From: Pseudomonadota bacterium
GTDB taxonomy: Bacteria; Pseudomonadota; Alphaproteobacteria; Reyranellales; Reyranellaceae
Direction of reading: 5' to 3'
Length of the DNA stretch: 58,388 nt
Assembly: GCA_018240745.1 (NCBI GenBank)
Contig: JAFEFF010000189.1
Span: 1-58,388 of the forward strand
Positions within the stretch are counted from its first letter, which is position 1. The number at the start of each line of letters is the position of its first letter. The translations under genes were made by a program, and so were the position numbers. Below, in pieces: positions 45,477-54,744 of this stretch. The notes beneath the pieces were generated by a model. The model saw only the letters and a list, made by a program, of their open reading frames with translations, ran no database searches and was not told the origin of the DNA.

Positions 45477-45490
45477 CGATCACATGATCG
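45477..45490. promoter_or_regulatory. palindrome in the galE/GT2 divergent gap
   Basis: CGATCA-CA-TGATCG, perfect 14-bp inverted repeat, 86 bp upstream of galE and 157 bp upstream of the GT2 start. A possible operator; the regulator is unknown. The rest of the 255-bp gap shows nothing I can name. Confidence 0.35.
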
Positions 45491-45646
45491 GCGCCGGTAA
45501 GTGGTAGCGCGGCCGCGGGAAGTTATGTGAACTCGCGGGGCCGTTATTTACGCCAATGTGCTGGCGTTGCTCGGAAGCCACTAGCGGGTCGGCAACGAGG
45601 CTTGGGGAACTGTCACGAACACATCACCTCGCAGCAGGGCTTTAAC

Positions 45647-46390
45647 ATGCGTTCCGACGTTACAGCCATCGTGACCTGCATGACGGATGCGGAGCGGCCT
45701 TTCATACGGGAGGCGCTGCAGTCGGTTCAAGATCAGACGTTGCCATGCGAAGAAACGATTGTCGTCGTTCTGGAATCCAACTCTTGGATCGATGACATCG
45801 CGGCGGACTTTCCACGCACAAGGGTGATGCGGCGGCCACCCGGCTGGGAAGGGGCATCGCGGCACACGGCAGTTGACGCGGCCCGGACAGAGTTCGTGGC
45901 ATTCCTCGACGGCGATGATGTTTGGCTGCCCACCAAGACGAGCCGGCAGCTGGAATTCCTGCGCCATGATCGCGGGGACCTCGTTGGCGCCGACTACATC
46001 ATGACGACCGAGGAAGGAAAGCCGTTCGCCTATGGTCTCTGCCGCTACCAGGCGCCGCCGAGCGCCTGGATGGTCCGGCGCGAGACGATGGTACGTTATC
46101 CTCTCGATCCCAACCTGGCATTGTACGTCGACTGGAGTTGGTGGGTGAATACCCGGCACACGGTGCGCAAGTTCCGGCTCGCCGAGCCGCTGATGAAATA
46201 TCGTGTCCGCCGCCAATCACTGTCGAGCCCGGTCCCGGACAAGCGGCGCAAGCTCGCCCTTGCGAATTTGAGCAGCATACCGACCGCTCGTCTCCTGATT
46301 TTGGCCGCGACTTACGGATTATATCGGCTGCACCGCCGTAGTGATTATATTCCGCCCAAGGAGCTCACGCGAGGTGCGGCTGCCACTTGA
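45647..46390 (+). CDS. family 2 glycosyltransferase
   Basis: 247 aa from ATG 45647; an open frame extends 40 codons upstream without typical sequence. GT-A motifs: VTAIVTCMTDAERPFIREAL, QDQTLPCEETIVVV, and the DxD site FVAFLDGDDVWLPTK. It is plus-oriented between minus-strand genes, with its 3' end 12 bp from the convergent GT39 gene. Sugar specificity is unknown. Confidence 0.85.
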   Translation: MRSDVTAIVTCMTDAERPFIREALQSVQDQTLPCEETIVVVLESNSWIDDIAADFPRTRVMRRPPGWEGASRHTAVDAARTEFVAFLDGDDVWLPTKTSRQLEFLRHDRGDLVGADYIMTTEEGKPFAYGLCRYQAPPSAWMVRRETMVRYPLDPNLALYVDWSWWVNTRHTVRKFRLAEPLMKYRVRRQSLSSPVPDKRRKLALANLSSIPTARLLILAATYGLYRLHRRSDYIPPKELTRGAAAT

Positions 46391-46402
46391 TGGCCTGAAG
46401 GC

Positions 46403-48022
46403 TCATCGCCGATGCCAAAGCTCGATCAATCCTGGCGATACGCGAGCATCGATGTCGTCAAAGGTGTCAACGAGCTTATAGTTGGTGCCCAGTTCAGACT
46501 CGAGCAGTTCCTGCGCGCTCGGCCTGATCGGGAACATGCTGTTTCGGTCCACAACGATGAAATGCGGCTTGGAAATCAGGACGCGAGCGAGTTCCGCATC
46601 CAAGTCGACGCCGCTGAAGTTCTGCGTGCTGACCAGATCGCCGGGAAATGAAATTCTGGTCGGCACCGCCGCACGGCTCAGAAAATAGACTATTGGCTGA
46701 TAATTAAAGACGAAGATTGGTTGATCCGGGGGCAACTCCGCGGCGATCTTGGCGGCGACGAGCCGCGGAACATCCGGCATGTCTTTGTTGGCGAGCGTGC
46801 AGCACTCGGATAAACGGCCTACCTTGATGAGGCGGGCAACTCTATCCAGCCAGATATCGGAGGCAGCTGCAACTACCAGGCATGCAAGAATACCGGCCGC
46901 AATGCTTGGCCGGCCCAGCCGCGCGAGACGCCAGGCGCCGATTGCCGCCAGCAAGGAAAGAGGCGGGACCAGAATCAGGAAATAATGCACCCAGAAGTGG
47001 AGGGGACCGGCGACGGCGACACAACCGGCAAGAAACCACAACAGCGCAAAATTGATCGCCACTCGTTCCGTACGGAAAGAGCGAGGTGCACCGATGGGGA
47101 TTATGGCCATGACAGCGAGTACAATGAGCCAGCATAAGCCGATACAGGCTTTGAGTATTTGAAGAGCGACGGCTGGCAGCGGAATGGGATCCCGGAGGTA
47201 TCGCATCGGCGACAGAAATGAGCTGTCCAGGAACGTTGCCAGCTCCCCCTTGAGGAAATAGGCCAAAGCAAACGCCAGCGTGGGCGTGGCGCAAAGCAGC
47301 GCGAATACGGCGGCCATGACGATTCCTCGACGCAACGGCAGCTCACCCCGTACATAAGCGGGCAGCATCGGTAGCGCGAAGGCCAGGCAGCCGAGCGGTA
47401 CGACGACCTGCTTGATCGTCAGCGCCCAACCGAGGAGCAGGCCCATCGCGGCAAGGCTACGCCAACTCAGCGCGGTCTGGGCGCGCAAGGCGTGTACGCC
47501 GATTGCCAGGGCGGCACAGGTGAACGGCGCGAATAGCAGCTCGGTATTGGTCGAGAGCCCGGCGCGAATCGCCGTATGACCAATATAGAGAAGTCCTGCG
47601 CCGATACCGACCGCGCGTGGGCCACCAAGGATACGGACGGTCAGGTACAAGATCCATGCAGTCGCAGCGACCGCTAACAATCCGAGGAGGCGCACGGATA
47701 CGACGCTTTCGCCGAACGCCAACAGGGCGATGGCAACCATTGCCGGGCCGCCGACCGGATGCAGGTCCCAGGTCGCCACCAATGGCCAACCGCCACGCAA
47801 CCATTCTCGAGCCTGCAGCAGGTACAAGCCCTCGTCCGGGTCGATAACGGAAAGCCGGAAGGAACCCGCTCTCAGCAAGAAGGCGGCCAATAGCATGAGC
47901 AGCGGTGGCCACACCCAATTTGCGAAAAAGTCGGAAGCCACCGAGCAGGGCAAGCGCTTCGACCATGTCGACAAAGACCCGCGGCGACACCTCAGCGGTT
48001 TGTCGATGATCCAAGGGTGCAT
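46403..48022 (-). CDS. family 39 (ArnT-like) membrane glycosyltransferase
   Basis: 539-aa integral membrane protein with about 11 helices. The first periplasmic loop carries the acidic motif VIDPDEGLYLLQAREWLRGG, and the following loop LHPVGG. This is the GT-C fold PMT/ArnT layout, which uses polyprenyl-phosphate sugars on the periplasmic side. It may decorate the polysaccharide or lipid A-like acceptors. Confidence 0.85.
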   Translation of the reverse strand: MHPWIIDKPLRCRRGSLSTWSKRLPCSVASDFFANWVWPPLLMLLAAFLLRAGSFRLSVIDPDEGLYLLQAREWLRGGWPLVATWDLHPVGGPAMVAIALLAFGESVVSVRLLGLLAVAATAWILYLTVRILGGPRAVGIGAGLLYIGHTAIRAGLSTNTELLFAPFTCAALAIGVHALRAQTALSWRSLAAMGLLLGWALTIKQVVVPLGCLAFALPMLPAYVRGELPLRRGIVMAAVFALLCATPTLAFALAYFLKGELATFLDSSFLSPMRYLRDPIPLPAVALQILKACIGLCWLIVLAVMAIIPIGAPRSFRTERVAINFALLWFLAGCVAVAGPLHFWVHYFLILVPPLSLLAAIGAWRLARLGRPSIAAGILACLVVAAASDIWLDRVARLIKVGRLSECCTLANKDMPDVPRLVAAKIAAELPPDQPIFVFNYQPIVYFLSRAAVPTRISFPGDLVSTQNFSGVDLDAELARVLISKPHFIVVDRNSMFPIRPSAQELLESELGTNYKLVDTFDDIDARVSPGLIELWHRR

Positions 48023-48299
48023 TCGCGTGCCCTACCCTCCCCCACACGCCCGGTAGCCACTATAGCGCTTGCAATCCAGGGGATAGTGCATCGGTGCGCC
48101 GTTGATGAACTTAGTCACAGTTTTGACGCTGGGACCATGTCGATTCGGAACCCTACCGTTGGCCTTCCCGATCTCGGACTCTTTGGGTCCAGCCCGCGAA
48201 AAGGAAACGCCACTGCTTGCCTTATCTGTCTATGGTACCATGGACATGACCGTGCATCGGCTGGGCACGCCGGGCACGCACTTGGGGAGTCATCGAACT

Positions 48300-48926
48300 A
48301 TGGGTCTCCGAAATTACTTAACTGCCAATCCCGAGCGCAAAGAGAAGATAAAGGACATGCTGAGGGTCGTTGGATACGACTCGACGCACTGGCTGCGTGT
48401 TGTCATGTATCAAAGGTGCTTCGAATTCGTCCGCTCTCTTGGACCCGAGAACCTGGAGGTCTTGGAGATAGGGGCAGGACCCAACTGGCAAAAGGCCTTC
48501 AACTTCAAATCCTATAGCGCCACCCAATACCCCGACTTCGACATCTGTTCCCAGACGCTTGATAGACAGTTCGACCTCATCATTGCTGATCAAGTCCTCG
48601 AGCACGTCGAATGGCCTTACCGGGCGGGAAGAAATGTATTGGCGATGTTGCGGTCCGGTGCCTACTTCGTCGCGACGACCCCCTTTCTGATAAGAATACA
48701 CTATGGACCACAAGACTGCTCGAGATGGACCGAGGTCGGCCTCAGCCGCCTTCTCCAGGAATGCGGATTCGAGGCCGATCGCGTGACCACCGGCTCTTGG
48801 GGAAACCGCGCCTGCGTGAAGGCAAATTTGAATCGGTGGCCGAGGTATGGCTACGGCTGGCATCGGCCTCTCGTAAACGAGCCGGCATTTCCTCTTTTGG
48901 TGTGGGCCTTTGCCCAGAAGGCCTGA
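48300..48926 (+). CDS. class I SAM-dependent methyltransferase
   Basis: 208 aa from ATG 48300, preceded by GGGGAG at 48284-48289; two earlier in-frame ATGs (48102 and 48240) lack conserved sequence. The protein begins MGLRNYLTANPERKEKIK. The SAM motif is VLEIGAGPNWQKAF, followed by FDLIIADQVLEHVEWPYRAG and AMLRSGAYFVATTPF. The family is found beside glycosyltransferases. A 277-bp gap to the divergent GT39 gene should hold both promoters; no clear sites were seen there. Confidence 0.84.
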   Translation: MGLRNYLTANPERKEKIKDMLRVVGYDSTHWLRVVMYQRCFEFVRSLGPENLEVLEIGAGPNWQKAFNFKSYSATQYPDFDICSQTLDRQFDLIIADQVLEHVEWPYRAGRNVLAMLRSGAYFVATTPFLIRIHYGPQDCSRWTEVGLSRLLQECGFEADRVTTGSWGNRACVKANLNRWPRYGYGWHRPLVNEPAFPLLVWAFAQKA

Positions 48927-48990
48927 CCACGGGAATTCAAACTCGGGCGCCCGGACCTTGTTCTGGAAGACCCCTTCCGCAACCAACGCG

Positions 48991-50589
48991 CTATGTAATC
49001 TCCTCACGACGGCGCAGCATGTCCCACAACAAGTAGAACAGGAACATGGAGTTGTATCTCAGATAGCGCGGCCCCAATCGGAGTGGCTCCCGGCACAGTC
49101 GATAAGCCCACGTCAGTCCCATCCGTTGCATCCATGAGGGCGCGAACCGGCGGCGGCCGCTGACCAGCGCAAATGCGTCCCCGACCGCAACGAACACGCC
49201 CTTCCGATATCGCGCCTGATTGTCGATGATCCACCGTTCCATCCGTACACCGGGCAAAGCCACCCAGACGAAGTCCGGCTCGGCGCTATTGATGATGTCG
49301 GCGAACGCCTGCTCGTCGCCTTTCGTGAAAGGCCTGAACGGAGGGCTGACCATGCCGACGATGTTGATGTCCGGTTGCAATTGAACCAGCACTCGCCGCA
49401 GATCGGCAAGGCATTCCTCGGAATCGCCGAAAAAGAAATGTCGCCAGGGTCGTGGGGTGTGGCGCAGCACGTGGCGCATGAAGTAGGGCCCGTACACCCG
49501 ATCCTTCAGCGCCGCCCCATGCAGGTTGAGCGCCCAAACGATCGGCATCCCATCCGGAATTACCAGCTCGAATTGGGCCAGGATCCGGCCGAATGCAACA
49601 TTGTTCCGGGCCTCACCGATGATATGCGTGTTGGCGGGACAAACCGCGGTGGGCCGCGCTTCGCTGGCAAGTGCCTTGATGCGTGCCACTGCTGAATCGT
49701 AGGTGGCACAAGCCACCGGCGTTCCCAGGAGCCGCAGGGATTTCAGCGACCCATCGGATGGATCCGACGCATCGGGTTGCGAACCGCGGGATCGACCATC
49801 GACAGGTCTCCACTCCCCTTTTCCGTGTCCGGTGGCAACGGCTCGCCGCCTATCGACCTCTTCCCGCGACATCATGGACGATACCGCGATCAGGGTATGC
49901 GCCAAGTAGGGTCTGCGCTTGTAGATGATCGATTTCGGGAATCGGGCCGCAGTAAACGTGCTGTAGTAGAATTCCTGAATATGAAACCCGGCAAGCGCCA
50001 TCACTTTCGCCAGGGTAAACGGTGAAAACTCGAAGCAGTGGTCGGAATTGATCGTCTCTCGACTGCGCAAAGCTCCCGTTGCGTTGCCCCCCCTCATGCA
50101 GTTGGGCACGGAAACGATGACCTTTTTGACCGAGTCGCCATAGTGTTCCCGGAACGCGGAAAGAAACTCCACAGGCGCCGGAACATGCTCGAGGACATCG
50201 CCAAAGACGGCGATATCCCAATGAGATGCCGCAATGTCGGCGATCCCCGGCTTCGTAACGTCGGCCGCGATCACGTTGTCGAATTCTGTCAGTGCTTTGA
50301 CCTTGTCGACCGCATCAGCGTCGATATCGATGCCGAGGCATCTTTCGGCGGCCCGCGTCAGGCTCGCATGAAGCCATAGTCCGTCGGTCAGCCGCTGCTC
50401 GAGGATAGAAGCATGGTCGCAGCAGCCTATATGCAGCACCGATCGGCCTCGAACCAGGTCGGTCAAGCGCTCCATGCGCGGCAAGACATCGCCGTCCGGC
50501 CTGATCTCCACCGTCAGATTGGAGCTGAAGCTCTTACCGAGAAAATAGTCCTCGGCACGACCGTCGGCATTGACAACGATGAGAGCCAT
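48991..50589 (-). CDS. methyltransferase-WecG/TagA glycosyltransferase fusion
   Basis: 532 aa. Residues 1-240 are a SAM methyltransferase (SVLHIGCCDHASILEQRL, WDIAVFGDVLEHVPAPVEF, VIVSVPNCMRGGNATG). A charged linker about residues 245-290 follows. Residues 290-532 are a complete WecG/TagA/CpsF (GT26) domain: RLLGTPVACATYDSAVARI, CPANTHIIGEARNN, LVIPDGMPIVWALN with the catalytic-type Asp, FFFGDSEECLADLRRVL and WVALPGVRMERWI. GT26 enzymes add the second sugar to undecaprenyl-PP-sugar. The fused methyltransferase half is unusual. It lies 6 bp after the GT4 gene. Confidence 0.9.
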   Translation of the reverse strand: MALIVVNADGRAEDYFLGKSFSSNLTVEIRPDGDVLPRMERLTDLVRGRSVLHIGCCDHASILEQRLTDGLWLHASLTRAAERCLGIDIDADAVDKVKALTEFDNVIAADVTKPGIADIAASHWDIAVFGDVLEHVPAPVEFLSAFREHYGDSVKKVIVSVPNCMRGGNATGALRSRETINSDHCFEFSPFTLAKVMALAGFHIQEFYYSTFTAARFPKSIIYKRRPYLAHTLIAVSSMMSREEVDRRRAVATGHGKGEWRPVDGRSRGSQPDASDPSDGSLKSLRLLGTPVACATYDSAVARIKALASEARPTAVCPANTHIIGEARNNVAFGRILAQFELVIPDGMPIVWALNLHGAALKDRVYGPYFMRHVLRHTPRPWRHFFFGDSEECLADLRRVLVQLQPDINIVGMVSPPFRPFTKGDEQAFADIINSAEPDFVWVALPGVRMERWIIDNQARYRKGVFVAVGDAFALVSGRRRFAPSWMQRMGLTWAYRLCREPLRLGPRYLRYNSMFLFYLLWDMLRRREEIT

Positions 50590-50595
50590 GGCGCT

Positions 50596-51786
50596 TCATC
50601 TCCTTGTCTTTGCGGCTTCGAAGTTTTTCCGCGCAAAAGCGTAAAGGGCCAGCAAGTTCTTGTACGCGGGTTCCGCACTGTACGTGTCGAGGAAACTTTC
50701 GCGCGCAGTTTCTCCCATTTGCGACCCGCAATCCGGCAGTTTGAGAAACTTCTCGACCGCCTCGACCAGCGATGCGGGGTTGCCCGGATCGAAGAGATAG
50801 CCTGACACGTCGGGAGTCACGAATTCGGAAAGTGATCCCAGGCGAGAAGCAATTACCGGGGTGCCGCGGGCAAAACTTTCGATGACGGAAAGCGGCCCGG
50901 CCTCGATCCAAACCGACGGTGAGATCACGACCGACGCGGCCCCGAGAGCCTCATCCACTTCGCTGCGGCTCCGCCAGCCAAGCCATCTGATCGCCCCATC
51001 CGACGACTCTGCAGCCGATGCCACTTCGTCGCGAAGTGGGCCATCGCCCATGATTGTCAGCGGCAACCTCGAACCGATCCGCTTCCATGCCTCCAGCATG
51101 GTCGGTATTCCCTTTTCCGGAATTAACCGGCCTGCGAACAACGCGCCGGCACGTTTGCGGGTCCCCGGCCCCGGGTCGGACTTCAAAAAGTTGGGCTTCA
51201 CGAAGATCGACGCGTCGGCAAAACCGGCGCGGCAAAACAATGATCGGTTGAACTCGCTCAGGGCAACATAGACGTCGATGTTGTTCGACCAGGTCCCCCT
51301 TGCGCGGTGATAGGCGAGCATTGCCACCGAGACCGCCGTGGCCTGCCGATCCCCTCGATAACAGGCATGAACTACGGATGGCCAAGCAAGCGCCTTGCCT
51401 ACGCAGTCGGCGCACAGATGATTGTCACGGAACATCGTATTGCCAGGGCAGACAAGGCGGAAATTGTGCAACGTCTGGACGACGGCGGCACCTTCATCAC
51501 GCGCGGCGCAATAAACGGATGGCGACATCACGGGAAAAATGTTGTGAAAGTGCGCCACTTCGATGTGGTTGTAGCGAACGAGCAGTTGAACCGATTCTGC
51601 CGATCGCGGATTCCATATGGTATTTCGGGCGAGCTTCAGCTTGCCAGTGCTCTTGATCGAATTGTTGTGCAGCTCGTATCGGATCACTTCGTGTCCGTGA
51701 TCCGCGAGCAAGTCCGCTTCGGCGGCAAACACCTGGTCTTCGGCTCCCGGCTGTTGGTAACGGTTATGGGCAATGAGTATCCTCAC
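50596..51786 (-). CDS. family 4 glycosyltransferase
   Basis: 396 aa; GTG start at 51786 with GGGAGG 6 bp upstream. The open frame upstream belongs to the preceding gene region and is not used. GT-B fold: N-terminal VRILIAHNRYQQPGAEDQVF, a four-cysteine patch (CPGNTMFRDNHLCADC) often seen in this subfamily, and C-terminal ALFAGRLIPEKGIPTMLEAW and the EX7E donor region PSVWIEAGPLSVIESFARG. It lies 11 bp after the next GT4 gene. Confidence 0.9.
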   Translation of the reverse strand: MRILIAHNRYQQPGAEDQVFAAEADLLADHGHEVIRYELHNNSIKSTGKLKLARNTIWNPRSAESVQLLVRYNHIEVAHFHNIFPVMSPSVYCAARDEGAAVVQTLHNFRLVCPGNTMFRDNHLCADCVGKALAWPSVVHACYRGDRQATAVSVAMLAYHRARGTWSNNIDVYVALSEFNRSLFCRAGFADASIFVKPNFLKSDPGPGTRKRAGALFAGRLIPEKGIPTMLEAWKRIGSRLPLTIMGDGPLRDEVASAAESSDGAIRWLGWRSRSEVDEALGAASVVISPSVWIEAGPLSVIESFARGTPVIASRLGSLSEFVTPDVSGYLFDPGNPASLVEAVEKFLKLPDCGSQMGETARESFLDTYSAEPAYKNLLALYAFARKNFEAAKTRR

Positions 51787-51797
51787 CGAATGCCTCC

Positions 51798-53147
51798 CTA
51801 CGCAGCATCGACCAGCGGGACGGCGTCGTAAGCACTTGCGATTTCTCCGACCAGTTTGTCCCAGGAGAGGGCTTCGGCACGGCGCAAGGCGCCTTCCGAA
51901 AGCCGGTTCAACAGGCCCGGAGACGTCACGAGTGCTGCAATGGCGTTGGCGAATTCGAGGATGCTGGTCTGGCGGTCGGCCAGGGGAATCTTGAAGCCGC
52001 AACTCTCGTCGATCGCAAATGACATGCCGCCGACGCTGTGACAGAGAACCGGCAAACCAGCCGCCAGCGCCTCCATGAGCACATTCGGGGTGCCTTCCTG
52101 CAGACTGGTTATTATGAAGGCATCCTGCCGTTCCAACTCTTCGCGCACCCGGTGGAACGGGACCTGGCCGGTCCAGGTCGCCATTTCTTGCACCTGAAGC
52201 TGCCGGCAGAGGGTTTGCCAAGTCTCCGTCTCCGGGCCAGCGCCCAAAATGGTGAGATGTACCTTTTCGCCAAGTCCGCGCGCTTTCAGTTCCGCCAGAG
52301 CACGCAAGGCGATTGGCAGTGCCTTTCGACCGATATGCAGGCCTATCCAGCACAACCGGAGCGGGCGAGCGCGGTCATAGAATCGGCGCCGGCCCGGCCA
52401 ATTGGGCGCCCCGACCTCCAGCATCATGTCCGGTGTGCACCCCCAGCGGACGACCGTCCCATGGAGCTGGGCGCTGCTGACGAATATGCGCTCGGCGCGA
52501 CACGCAGCCGCCCGGCTACGCCGTTTGGTCCAACGGTGAAGATTGTTCGCAAGGTTCTTGAGGGCGTAATAGACGCTGTCGTGGCTGCGAAAATCGGCAA
52601 AATAGCCAGGCGGAATGTTTTCGCCGCCGGCAAGCGGCCCCCAGATGAATGGCACACCCAGCTTCCAGAGATATCCAGGCTCCCGGAAGGTTGCGATCGT
52701 GAGCTGATGGACCGCGTCGAAGGGTCTTGCGCGATGCAATCGAGCGGCCTCGCGATAGGCGGCGCGCTGCCAGGCGGCATAGCCCTGGAAGTAGAGTGGC
52801 GAACGCAGGCTGACCAGCGGACGCGGCTGCAGCAGCCGAGATAACGGCGGAGAGGCGACGAAGTGAATCGTAAGGCCCGGGATCGGTCCGTCGGCTTTCA
52901 TGAACCGCTCCACTTCTTCTCGATGACGCACGTCTTGGGGCCACAGTGTTTCGTCCCATGACCGGGCCAGCACAGTCACATCGTGATATGCCGCAAGACG
53001 CGAACAGATATTCCACCCTGCGCCGGGCTCAGAGCCGAGAACCGGAGAAAACGCGTAGGCCGAAATGAGTATGCGCCGACGCTGTCGGCCGCGGCGCGAT
53101 ATCATTGTCTCCGCACTCCCGGAAGCGACTTGATGAATAGCGGTCAT
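51798..53147 (-). CDS. family 4 glycosyltransferase
   Basis: 449 aa from ATG 53147; a TTG 6 bp earlier is possible. GT-B retaining glycosyltransferase with ILISAYAFSPVLGSEPGAGW (glycine loop), IWGPLAGGENIPPGYF, LCWIGLHIGRKALPIALRAL and the EX7E motif LQEGTPNVLMEALAAGLPV. The GSEPGAGWN start is typical of a GT4 subfamily in exopolysaccharide clusters. It is followed closely by another GT4 gene. A 247-bp gap upstream separates it from the ligase gene. Confidence 0.9.
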   Translation of the reverse strand: MTAIHQVASGSAETMISRRGRQRRRILISAYAFSPVLGSEPGAGWNICSRLAAYHDVTVLARSWDETLWPQDVRHREEVERFMKADGPIPGLTIHFVASPPLSRLLQPRPLVSLRSPLYFQGYAAWQRAAYREAARLHRARPFDAVHQLTIATFREPGYLWKLGVPFIWGPLAGGENIPPGYFADFRSHDSVYYALKNLANNLHRWTKRRSRAAACRAERIFVSSAQLHGTVVRWGCTPDMMLEVGAPNWPGRRRFYDRARPLRLCWIGLHIGRKALPIALRALAELKARGLGEKVHLTILGAGPETETWQTLCRQLQVQEMATWTGQVPFHRVREELERQDAFIITSLQEGTPNVLMEALAAGLPVLCHSVGGMSFAIDESCGFKIPLADRQTSILEFANAIAALVTSPGLLNRLSEGALRRAEALSWDKLVGEIASAYDAVPLVDAA

Positions 53148-53394
53148 GTTCAACAGCCACTTGTTGGTCGAGCCAGGACACCTTGAATGCGTCTGCAGCT
53201 ACCAGCATCGAGAATGCCCAGGCGATCGGATGGTTGCCGAATTCTTCAATTGCCGTGGTTTCGGTCGAGATTGCGAACAACGCGAAATTGGCGAAACTCG
53301 TTATGCTCCGGTCGAAGGACGCGAAGAAGTCGTGTACGAGCGATGCGAAGCTCTCCCTTCCCTCTTTAGAGTTGGTGCCTGTGTCGCTTCTCCG
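53148..53394. other. gap with an unrecognised open frame
   Basis: Between the O-antigen ligase gene and the GT4 gene. On the minus strand a frame is open from near 53388 to 53029, continuing out of frame into the GT4 gene, but its only start in the gap is TTG or an internal ATG. Its translation (FAISTETTAIEEFGNHPIAW) matches nothing I know. A promoter for the GT4 genes may lie here. Confidence 0.4.
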
Positions 53395-54744
53395 TCATCC
53401 GGCGAATGGTACGTGGGCAGCCAAGCGCCGGTCCTGCAACGAGGCCACGCGGTGCCGGTGCAAAATCAGGCCGGCCAACCCGACGCCATGGATGGTCCAG
53501 AACCAGATGCCCACAACCGGCCCCTCCAACATGACGGAAAAGGAACTGGCGACGAGGATTGCCGTCCAATAAATGAGAAGAAAGGCGAAGACGCTGGCCC
53601 ACCAGTCATCTCGCAGCCTTCTCGCCTCCATCAGCTGACGCGTCATGGCGCCAAACCATGCGCCAAGCGCCGAGATCCACAATACGAACTCGGGCACCCC
53701 ACCTCGTGCCAGGATGGTCATGTGCGCGTTGTGCGGGCTCCGAAGCGGTGCCTCGTCCGGACCGGATGTCTGATAGCCGTCGGTATCGGCAAGATTGGGT
53801 CCGAAGCCCTTACCGGTCCAGAAGTACGGGCCATGCAATGTGTAGTTGGTGATGTCCGTCCACCAATTCAGGCGCCATTCTCTGGTTTCATCCTCGTTGT
53901 CGCCGCCCGTGAATATGCTCGTCACATTTTCCACATACTGCCGGGCCGAAACGGGTCGGCGGAGGTCTTCTGAATCAAAGCGGAAGTCGACAACGAAGAG
54001 AATGCCGCCGACCGTGACGCAAACACCGACACACGCCAGGATGCGCCGCAGTGCTCCGTCCCCCGGTGAAAACGCAATCGCCAGGGAACAGCCCACGACG
54101 AACACGATCATCGCTTCGCGCGCCTGGGTGAAGGCGAATAGCTCGAACAGCAGGATCAGCAGGAAGGCCAGAGGTCGAAGCCGAACGAAGCCGATCAACG
54201 CCAGGGCGAAGATCGCCGTCAGATGGCAAGCGAGATCCGCGGCATGGGGGCCAATACCCAGTAACGGTGGAAACGCAGCGCCCAGCGCCACGACGATCGG
54301 AGCCAAGAAGATCGCGTAGGAAATGAAGCGCTTGTAACGTTCCACGAGGAACAGGAACGTCGACGGCCGTTGCAGGACCAGCGACGCGATGACGTATGCA
54401 AATAGCCCATAGAACACGATCATCGCATCGCGCGGCGCATCCAACCCGTATTGGCTCCAGTAGGGAATGGTGCGATGCGCTGTCCAGATCATCAGGAGAG
54501 CAAGCGCGAGCCCGGGCAGGTTGAGGATTGCGCTGGTCAGGTTGCCGGCGATCAGCGCAACGGCTGCGCCCAGAACGAGGGCCATCTCGCCGATGTACAA
54601 AGGAGGAAAGCCCAGGTAGGCAAAGTCCTTTCCGAAGACCGCATAGCCTGCAAGTACGAAGCAGAAGAAATGCAGAAAGACGCGGACGAGACGCGGCGCC
54701 GGCACCAGAGCCGAGTCTGTTCGGGAGGTCGCCATTGCGGTCAT
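53395..54744 (-). CDS. O-antigen ligase / Wzy-type polymerase family membrane protein
   Basis: 449-aa protein with about 10-12 membrane helices. The large periplasmic loop (about residues 270-345) has the Wzy_C/WaaL-type signature: WWTDITNYTLHGPYFWTGKGFG then SPHNAHMTILARGGVPEF (the HN..L..... G motif). It polymerises or ligates the lipid-linked repeat units. Its ATG overlaps the BY-kinase stop (ATGA), so chain-length control and polymerisation are translated together. Confidence 0.87.
   Translation of the reverse strand: MTAMATSRTDSALVPAPRLVRVFLHFFCFVLAGYAVFGKDFAYLGFPPLYIGEMALVLGAAVALIAGNLTSAILNLPGLALALLMIWTAHRTIPYWSQYGLDAPRDAMIVFYGLFAYVIASLVLQRPSTFLFLVERYKRFISYAIFLAPIVVALGAAFPPLLGIGPHAADLACHLTAIFALALIGFVRLRPLAFLLILLFELFAFTQAREAMIVFVVGCSLAIAFSPGDGALRRILACVGVCVTVGGILFVVDFRFDSEDLRRPVSARQYVENVTSIFTGGDNEDETREWRLNWWTDITNYTLHGPYFWTGKGFGPNLADTDGYQTSGPDEAPLRSPHNAHMTILARGGVPEFVLWISALGAWFGAMTRQLMEARRLRDDWWASVFAFLLIYWTAILVASSFSVMLEGPVVGIWFWTIHGVGLAGLILHRHRVASLQDRRLAAHVPFAG

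Noticed and set aside
53146..53973. Plus-strand open frame over the ligase gene end
   Set aside because: Mostly antisense to the polymerase/ligase coding sequence and without recognisable features.
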